From RGIG4140 sp045632845 (lineage in GTDB: Bacteria; Pseudomonadota; Alphaproteobacteria; CAAHEQ01; UBA3637), in contig JAZQXL010000015.1 in the NCBI GenBank assembly GCA_045632845.1, forward strand, positions 124,001-188,000: a DNA stretch of 64,000 nucleotides, in the 5' to 3' direction. Position numbers and translations under genes: made by a program. The notes beneath the pieces are model-generated. The model worked only from the letters and a program-made list of their open reading frames with translations. It made no database searches and was not told the origin of the DNA. Shown here piece after piece: positions 59,195-64,000 of this stretch (position 1 is the stretch's first letter; each line of letters opens with the position of its first letter).

Positions 59195-59956
59195 TTAATC
59201 TTCTTTTAGATAGATGGAAACCATTTGAGAAAGCATTTTTTTTGTTGGGAACGGGGCGCTGTTTAATATTTTTTTTATTTGAAAGGCTGTTCCTGTTCTT
59301 TCCAACATAATCCCTTTTTGGGCTAACAGTTTTGAAAAAAGAATACAAGCATTTTTTGAGTTGTTTAAATAAAATTGAGAAGCGCTGTCTTCAGGTGTTT
59401 TTTTAACAAGTGGGTGTTTTTCGCCATTTTTATCAGTGAACATAATTTTGTTTTCATAAAATTCTTGAAGCAATGTCTCAAAAGAGTTTTTATTTATCAT
59501 AAATACAGCTTTTAAATCTGGGATTGAAAGATGTGTTTTTTTCAAGATCATGTTGGTGTTTGTTTTTTGCATATTTATACCTAACTGTTCAAAATTTGTG
59601 TTTTTTTTCTCTTTTTGCACGGGTGCAATTTTTTCTTCATCTGCTTCTGTTTGGGGGATACACTGTTTTGAAGAAGGATCTTCCTCGATTTGTTTGGCAC
59701 AATCAAAATGATATAATTTTGTGACCATCTCAAGAGCTTCTTCTTTTGGGTTTAACACAAAATAGGTATTTTTTCTATTTCTAATTTTTTGAACCAAAGG
59801 ATGATATTCCCCATTTGCATAAAATGTTTTTTTATCTTCAAAAAGACAATATAATATAGCATTTAAAAGCTCAACAGAACGGTTAAACATTTGAGCAAGA
59901 TTTTCAGCAGTTAATCTGTTTTGTCTTTTTTTAGGCAATTTAGTTGCTTCTTTCAT
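59195..59956 (-). CDS. Repeat-domain protein, short member
   Basis: This 253-residue soluble protein carries two or three copies of a domain of about 85 residues that also forms the neighbouring gene: LTAENLAQMFNRSVELLNAI ... YANGEYHPLVQKI, and LSIPDLKAVFMINKNSFETL ... TDKNGEKHPLVKKT. Each copy has a helix-turn-helix-like start, a G-x-x-x-P-L-V strand and a final helix. The start overlaps the upstream gene's end by 17 bases. DNA binding is a guess. No known family is recognised. Confidence 0.65.
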   Translation of the reverse strand: MKEATKLPKKRQNRLTAENLAQMFNRSVELLNAILYCLFEDKKTFYANGEYHPLVQKIRNRKNTYFVLNPKEEALEMVTKLYHFDCAKQIEEDPSSKQCIPQTEADEEKIAPVQKEKKNTNFEQLGINMQKTNTNMILKKTHLSIPDLKAVFMINKNSFETLLQEFYENKIMFTDKNGEKHPLVKKTPEDSASQFYLNNSKNACILFSKLLAQKGIMLERTGTAFQIKKILNSAPFPTKKMLSQMVSIYLKED

Positions 59957-60779
59957 TCTGGCGTGGGAATAAATGGGTTATATTTGTTTGTTGGGGTCTA
60001 AAAGCAATGTCTGCTTTTTTGAGCCTTGTTTTGAGTTCTAAAAGAGCAGAGTGGTTGTTTTCAACAGCGAATATAATCATGTGCTCAGATTTTACTTTTT
60101 GAACCAATGGGAAAGAAGAGCCATTTTCATCTTGGTAGCAGACATTTTTTTGATGATATTGGCCCAAAAGTTGGTTGAGAAGTTCAAAGTTGATACCATA
60201 TCTGGTGGAGATGGAAGCGGCAGATAGCATTTGATCATTTATTTTGGGGATAATGTTTGTTTGAATAGGTGTTCCCACTTCTTTACAAAAGTCTAAAAAA
60301 GCGTTCAATGCTTTTGGGGATGGTTGAATAACAAGTGCTGGCGCATAGGGACTTCTCACAGGGATAACAACCCCTTTTTTAATGCCGTTTTCTTCAAAAG
60401 TTATGTTCCTTTGATAGGCTTGTTCAACCAAATCTTTATATATTTGGTGTACTCTACCATATTTAACACGCAAGTCATGCGTTGAAAGCATCCCTTCTTT
60501 TTTTTGTGGTAGAATAAAATAAACTGTTTTTTGAATGCAATAATCCCAAAAAGCTTTGAGGGCATTGGGATGAGTGCTCAGTAATAGTGCGCATTTGTTC
60601 TCTTTTTTAACAAAACGAACAATTGGTTTTTCATCCCCCTTATCCATATAAGTAAGGCGGTTGATATAACAATGAACCAGATGTTGTTGCACAAGTTTAG
60701 GATCGCATCCTGCTTCTTTTGCAATGCGTGTTGCAGAGGTGTATTTTAAATGAGTTTGTTCGTTCATTGTTTTATCCAT
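59940..60779 (-). CDS. Repeat-domain protein, long member
   Basis: This 279-residue protein is built from three tandem copies of the same domain as its neighbour, beginning near residues 14 (TSATRIAKEAGCDPKLVQQH), 100 (LSTHDLRVKYGRVHQIYKDL) and 190 (LSAASISTRYGINFELLNQL). Each continues with DKGDEKPIV-, ENGIKKGVV- and ENGSSFPLV-type strands and an ALxxF helix. The start may be at 60767 rather than 60779. A perfect consensus promoter lies about 100 bases upstream. It looks like a winged-helix-type module array, but this is inference. Confidence 0.68.
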   Translation of the reverse strand: MDKTMNEQTHLKYTSATRIAKEAGCDPKLVQQHLVHCYINRLTYMDKGDEKPIVRFVKKENKCALLLSTHPNALKAFWDYCIQKTVYFILPQKKEGMLSTHDLRVKYGRVHQIYKDLVEQAYQRNITFEENGIKKGVVIPVRSPYAPALVIQPSPKALNAFLDFCKEVGTPIQTNIIPKINDQMLSAASISTRYGINFELLNQLLGQYHQKNVCYQDENGSSFPLVQKVKSEHMIIFAVENNHSALLELKTRLKKADIAFRPQQTNITHLFPRQNERSN

Positions 60780-60875
60780 TGTTTTGTTTTTGATCGGTTT
60801 GTGCTTTATTTATGTTTTGAGAAATGATTTTTTGTGGTCTTTGCTCTATCCCCTTAAAGATAAAAAAGTGGCTCA

Positions 60876-60904
60876 ATTATAGCAAAAACACAAAATCTTG
60901 TCAA
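60876..60904 (-). promoter_or_regulatory. Consensus sigma-70 promoter of the repeat-domain genes
   Basis: Minus strand: TTGACA (60904-60899), a 17-base spacer, and TATAAT (60881-60876), a perfect match. It shares TTGACAAGAT and TTTTTGC-CTATAAT-like features with the promoter at 51249-51277. Confidence 0.9.
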
Positions 60905-60966
60905 GTGTTTTGTATAAAATGTGGATTTGTCAAATAATTGTTTGATTTTGATTGGCTGTATTGTTT

Positions 60967-62172
60967 TTATTTATTGTTTATATTTAACCTTAATAATTTG
61001 TGAGCGCTTAAAAGAATAGGGATAAGTATAAGGCTGATAATCATAAATGTTTGAGCTAAAGTGAAATTGTCAAACAACGGTTTGAGTAAAAGCATTGCAA
61101 AACAAGAAGCTATTCTATCAGCCATACTTTTGACGGATAAAACTGTTGCTCGCTCGTCTGACTGAATTTGATGATTGATTAATGTGGTTGATACAATGCT
61201 AACCAAACTTCTTGAACCAGAGGAGGCGATCATTAAAGCTAAGCAAATATAAACTGCTATGATGGGTAAATGTGTTGATAAAATAGCGCTTATTAAGCTA
61301 ACAATAATTAATAAACAAAGGGTTATAATTGATTTATTAAGTCCTATCTTATCCAAAATTTTGCCCGCAAATAAGGACCAAATTGTTCGTGCAAAGGCAT
61401 TTGCTCCCAAAATAATGCTGAACATAAAAACGGGGATTTTTGTCGCAATCATAACGCTTTGTAATCCCCACATAAGGGTTAAGGTGAGGGAGCCATAAAG
61501 GGCAGGGAATATCATTAACCATTTGATTTGTTTGTTTTGAATGGCTGATTTTGAAATATCTAATATATCTTTTAATTTGCTTTTCCCTTGAGCAACTTTT
61601 CGTCTGCTTTCTTTAACATCTGGCAGAAATAGCATAATTAAAATAGCAATTAAGAGCATGCAAACAGACAAAATGGCGGGGACTTGTGTCCCTGCAAATT
61701 CGTATAAAAAGGCCCCAGTTAATGTTGCCGTTAAAAGACCAATATTTCCACAAGTGACCATTTTTGATAATTTTTTGTGGTAAAGGTGTTGTTTTTTATT
61801 CTCTTTTAACAAGTCATATAAATAAGCATCTAATGTGCCGGAGATAAAACTAATCCCGATAGAAAAAATGAGTTCCCCAATCAAAAGAAAGGTGAACCCC
61901 GATCCTAAAATCCAAGTAAAATATCCGCTAGTCCATCCCAGTAAGCCAATGATTAAAGTTATTTTTCTGGAGAATAAGTCAGCAAGATAACCTGTTGGAA
62001 TTTCAAGAAAAAATACTGCTGCAAGGGCGATAGCTTGTATCAAGAAAAAATCACTTTCAAGAACGCCTTTTGATTGATAAAAAAGCATCAAAATAGGCAT
62101 GCAAAAAAGCAAATTTTGCAAAGCGTTGACAGTATAAACAAGGCGAGGCGCAAATTTAAATGGTATTGTCAT
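60967..62172 (-). CDS. MFS transporter
   Basis: This 401-residue major facilitator superfamily protein has about 11-12 transmembrane helices. The loop after helix 2 is EIPTGYLADLFSRKITLIIG, the MFS motif A with basic ending. It probably exports or imports a small molecule as an antiporter or symporter. The start is two bases after the stop of the phosphatase-like gene (same strand), so the two are co-translated. Substrate unknown. Confidence 0.85.
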   Translation of the reverse strand: MTIPFKFAPRLVYTVNALQNLLFCMPILMLFYQSKGVLESDFFLIQAIALAAVFFLEIPTGYLADLFSRKITLIIGLLGWTSGYFTWILGSGFTFLLIGELIFSIGISFISGTLDAYLYDLLKENKKQHLYHKKLSKMVTCGNIGLLTATLTGAFLYEFAGTQVPAILSVCMLLIAILIMLFLPDVKESRRKVAQGKSKLKDILDISKSAIQNKQIKWLMIFPALYGSLTLTLMWGLQSVMIATKIPVFMFSIILGANAFARTIWSLFAGKILDKIGLNKSIITLCLLIIVSLISAILSTHLPIIAVYICLALMIASSGSRSLVSIVSTTLINHQIQSDERATVLSVKSMADRIASCFAMLLLKPLFDNFTLAQTFMIISLILIPILLSAHKLLRLNINNK

Positions 62173-62173
62173 T

Positions 62174-63301
62174 TTATTTTCTTTCCAAAATAATCAGTGG
62201 GACAAGCATTTCTTCTTTTGTAATGCCAGCATGGTCTGCTTTTAGGCAAATAGCTTTTTCTTTGTCAGTATAATAGCAAATAGCCCTTTTCCCATGTGAA
62301 ATAGCAACATAATCACCGACAAAATCTTCAATTTTAGGGTGCATATTGCCTTTCCCTAAAAGGCCTGAGTTGATGTATTCATCATGTGTATAAAGAATAA
62401 AATCTTCTTTAAAATGCTGATTAAAAAGGGTTAAAAATTGTTCTCTTTTGTCTTCTTTTATAAAAAAAGAAGCAAGGCGTACTTCCATTGATGGCGGGTT
62501 CTTAAAGCATTCTGAAAATCCCTCAATATCATTTAAAAAAATTTCATCAGCATCAACTATGCCATGATCTGCGGTTATCAAAATGATGGTGTCATTTGAA
62601 ATTTGGGAAAAAAGATTTTCTACGCTTTTGTTGATTTCTTGCACCAAGTTATGAGCGGTTTGACTTTGAACGCCTTGGCGGTGAATCGAATGATCTGGTT
62701 CAGTCCAATAGGCTAGAATAATGTTTTTTTCATTTGTTTTGAGTGTGTTAATGATGCGATCATTCATTTCATTGAGAGAAGAAACACCATTTTCAGCCCA
62801 TGAAGGATAAATTTTGCTAAAATGCACATCTTTGTTTTTTTCAACAATTTGAGTGTAAATATCTTTATACGCCAAAACTTGTTCAGCAATGAGTGGACCG
62901 TTAACAACTTTTTCAGCGCTGTAAAAGTCGGTGTTACGGAATAATTCAATAACCCGATCATATTCTTTGAAATATTGCATCCAGCCAATCCATCCATGTT
63001 CGATTGGGGCTAAGCCAGAATGAATAGATGTTGTCGCAGCCACTGTTGTTGGCGGGTAAACAGAGGATAGTTCTTGAAAAAGATGTTTTCTTAAAAAATC
63101 ATTCTCTTTTAAGTGTTGGTTCAAAATATTTATACCCAGACCATCAAATATCATTAAAATAACGTTTTTATAAGGTTTTATTTTTTGATCAAGACTTTTT
63201 AAAGAGGGATGTTTTGTTTTAACCTCATATTTTTTTAACAAGGAGTTTGATAGAGCTAAAATGCTATTTTTATAGTCTGGGAAGAAGATATTCTTTTCCA
63301 T
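62174..63301 (-). CDS. Alkaline-phosphatase-superfamily phosphodiesterase-like enzyme
   Basis: This 375-residue protein has metal ligands and nucleophile of the nucleotide pyrophosphatase/phosphodiesterase group: LMIFDGLGINI near residue 50 (Asp), PPTTVAATTSIHSG (the catalytic Thr), WTEPDHSIHRQG (Asp and His), ILITADHGI, and a final ADHAG. No signal peptide, so it is expected in the cytoplasm. It is first of a pair with the MFS transporter, which suggests processing of a transported ester. Substrate unknown. Confidence 0.82.
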   Translation of the reverse strand: MEKNIFFPDYKNSILALSNSLLKKYEVKTKHPSLKSLDQKIKPYKNVILMIFDGLGINILNQHLKENDFLRKHLFQELSSVYPPTTVAATTSIHSGLAPIEHGWIGWMQYFKEYDRVIELFRNTDFYSAEKVVNGPLIAEQVLAYKDIYTQIVEKNKDVHFSKIYPSWAENGVSSLNEMNDRIINTLKTNEKNIILAYWTEPDHSIHRQGVQSQTAHNLVQEINKSVENLFSQISNDTIILITADHGIVDADEIFLNDIEGFSECFKNPPSMEVRLASFFIKEDKREQFLTLFNQHFKEDFILYTHDEYINSGLLGKGNMHPKIEDFVGDYVAISHGKRAICYYTDKEKAICLKADHAGITKEEMLVPLIILERK

Positions 63302-63389
63302 TTAAACCTCTAAAATTAAACATAAAAAAAAACAATAGATTAAGAGTATCATGTATAAAATAGTGTGTCAATATTAAAAGAAGATATTG

Positions 63390-63418
63390 TTGACAAAATA
63401 TTTTATGCGTGGTATTTA
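63390..63418 (+). promoter_or_regulatory. Promoter of the last gene
   Basis: TTGACA (63390-63395), a 17-base spacer, and TATTTA (63413-63418). The gap with the divergent phosphatase-like gene (63302-63448) also has a minus-strand TTGACA at 63371-63366. Confidence 0.75.
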
Positions 63419-63448
63419 ACAATCTGGGACAGATAAGAGGAGACAAAA

Positions 63449-64000
63449 ATGAAGGGAAAGTGGCCTGAAGAGTATACTTATACACCAAATCCCCCAAAAA
63501 AGATTGAAGAGATTTGGGATGATTTAGATGCTTTTAGTTTTGAGGAGGTTTATTCAAGCGAAGAATTACTCAAAGATAAATCTAGATTGACGGTATGTAT
63601 TCCGCCAGTTAAATTTGGGCCATATTTTGTGAAAGGTTTTTGTTTTTCTCAAACGAGTGAATATTTTCTGAAAAAAGTTCCTCATTTAAGAAAGCTTTTT
63701 CACGTATGTGCTAATTCCATGACATTTTCATATCCTTGGACAGAAGGGGCTGATTGTTATTTTACTTTGTTTGAAAATAAAGCAAGAGAAAAGCACTTTA
63801 AAAAGAAAAATCCCGATAAAAAGGATTTGATTTATTTGCCTTTGCAAGATGCTGATTGGACAAATGAGAGAATAATGACTCCTTGGGGAATACATATACC
63901 TAAAATGATTGATGTGTTTTGTATTTCATCACCTTTTCAAGTTAAAAACTTACCCGTGATAGCAAAAATGGCATTGGCGTATGAAAAAAAGTATAATCGA
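63449..64000 (+). CDS. Partial protein, glycosyltransferase-like
   Basis: The frame opens at the ATG at 63449, six bases after AGAGGAGA, and stays open to the window edge (184 codons). It is soluble and aromatic-rich: WPEEYTYTPNPPKKIEEIWD at the start, GADCYFTLFENKAREKHFKK in the middle and MIDVFCISSPFQVKNLPVIA near the edge. The last resembles the region before the donor-binding domain of family-4-type glycosyltransferases. The remainder lies outside the window, so the call is tentative. Confidence 0.5.
   Translation, partial: MKGKWPEEYTYTPNPPKKIEEIWDDLDAFSFEEVYSSEELLKDKSRLTVCIPPVKFGPYFVKGFCFSQTSEYFLKKVPHLRKLFHVCANSMTFSYPWTEGADCYFTLFENKAREKHFKKKNPDKKDLIYLPLQDADWTNERIMTPWGIHIPKMIDVFCISSPFQVKNLPVIAKMALAYEKKYNR

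Overview
The window looks like a chromosomal segment of an AT-rich alphaproteobacterium, probably host- or gut-associated. The strongest taxonomic marker is gcrA (29324-29935), a cell-cycle regulator confined to Alphaproteobacteria. The efp-suhB pair, the truncated HprK/EIIA/HPr regulatory PTS, xseB-ispA, and yqeY-dnaG-rpoD all fit that placement. Coding is dense on both strands. Recognisable promoters are ordinary sigma-70 boxes (TTGACA, 17 bp, TATAAT-like), and many genes start with a clear AGGAG site.

Layout. 1-8 kb: trkA 3' end, mfd, rmuC, a membrane HExxH protein and aspS. 8-13.6 kb: a small lipoprotein and the yqeY-dnaG-rpoD operon (minus strand). 13.6-24.7 kb: a prepilin peptidase, a RodZ-like protein, prfA-prmC, efp-suhB, a D-hydroxyacid dehydrogenase, ihfB-accD, a transglutaminase-like protein, and lolC-lolD. 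24.7-25.5 kb: a broken glycosyltransferase fragment, two repeat units carrying copies of a tRNA 3' end, and tRNA-Met. 25.6-34.9 kb: an alpha/beta hydrolase, polA behind gcrA, and a six-gene minus-strand run (Cys/His-rich protein, xseB, ispA, nth, a DUF2207-like protein, and an exported protein). 35-39.4 kb: a TolC-MacA-MacB efflux operon in four one-base-overlapping genes. 39.4-45.2 kb: a decayed phage-type polyvalent protein, rpsU, an RNA methyltransferase, lysS, tRNA-Arg, hprK-EIIA-HPr and tRNA-Gln.

From about 45.2 kb the region is accessory. Directly after tRNA-Gln, short imperfect copies of the tRNA 3' end recur, each followed by its own small terminator. They separate single-gene cargoes (a lipoprotein, a cupin, another lipoprotein). 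A related element lies behind tRNA-Met at 25 kb. Further on are an ankyrin-like protein, an S41 peptidase, an HD-like protein with altered metal residues, cysS, a GT-C membrane glycosyltransferase, a membrane protein plus a putative ADP-ribosyltransferase, a tandem Nudix protein, an HD hydrolase, two proteins built from a repeated domain of about 85 residues, an MFS transporter with an alkaline-phosphatase-superfamily enzyme, and the start of a further gene.

Two items stand out. The first is a 14-codon leader peptide with five consecutive cysteine codons, followed by a terminator hairpin, directly upstream of cysteinyl-tRNA synthetase. It reads as a ribosome-mediated attenuator. The second is the tRNA-3'-end/terminator cassette array after tRNA-Gln together with its relative after tRNA-Met. 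It looks like an undescribed family of tRNA-associated repeats or integration scars, and no integrase is visible in the window.
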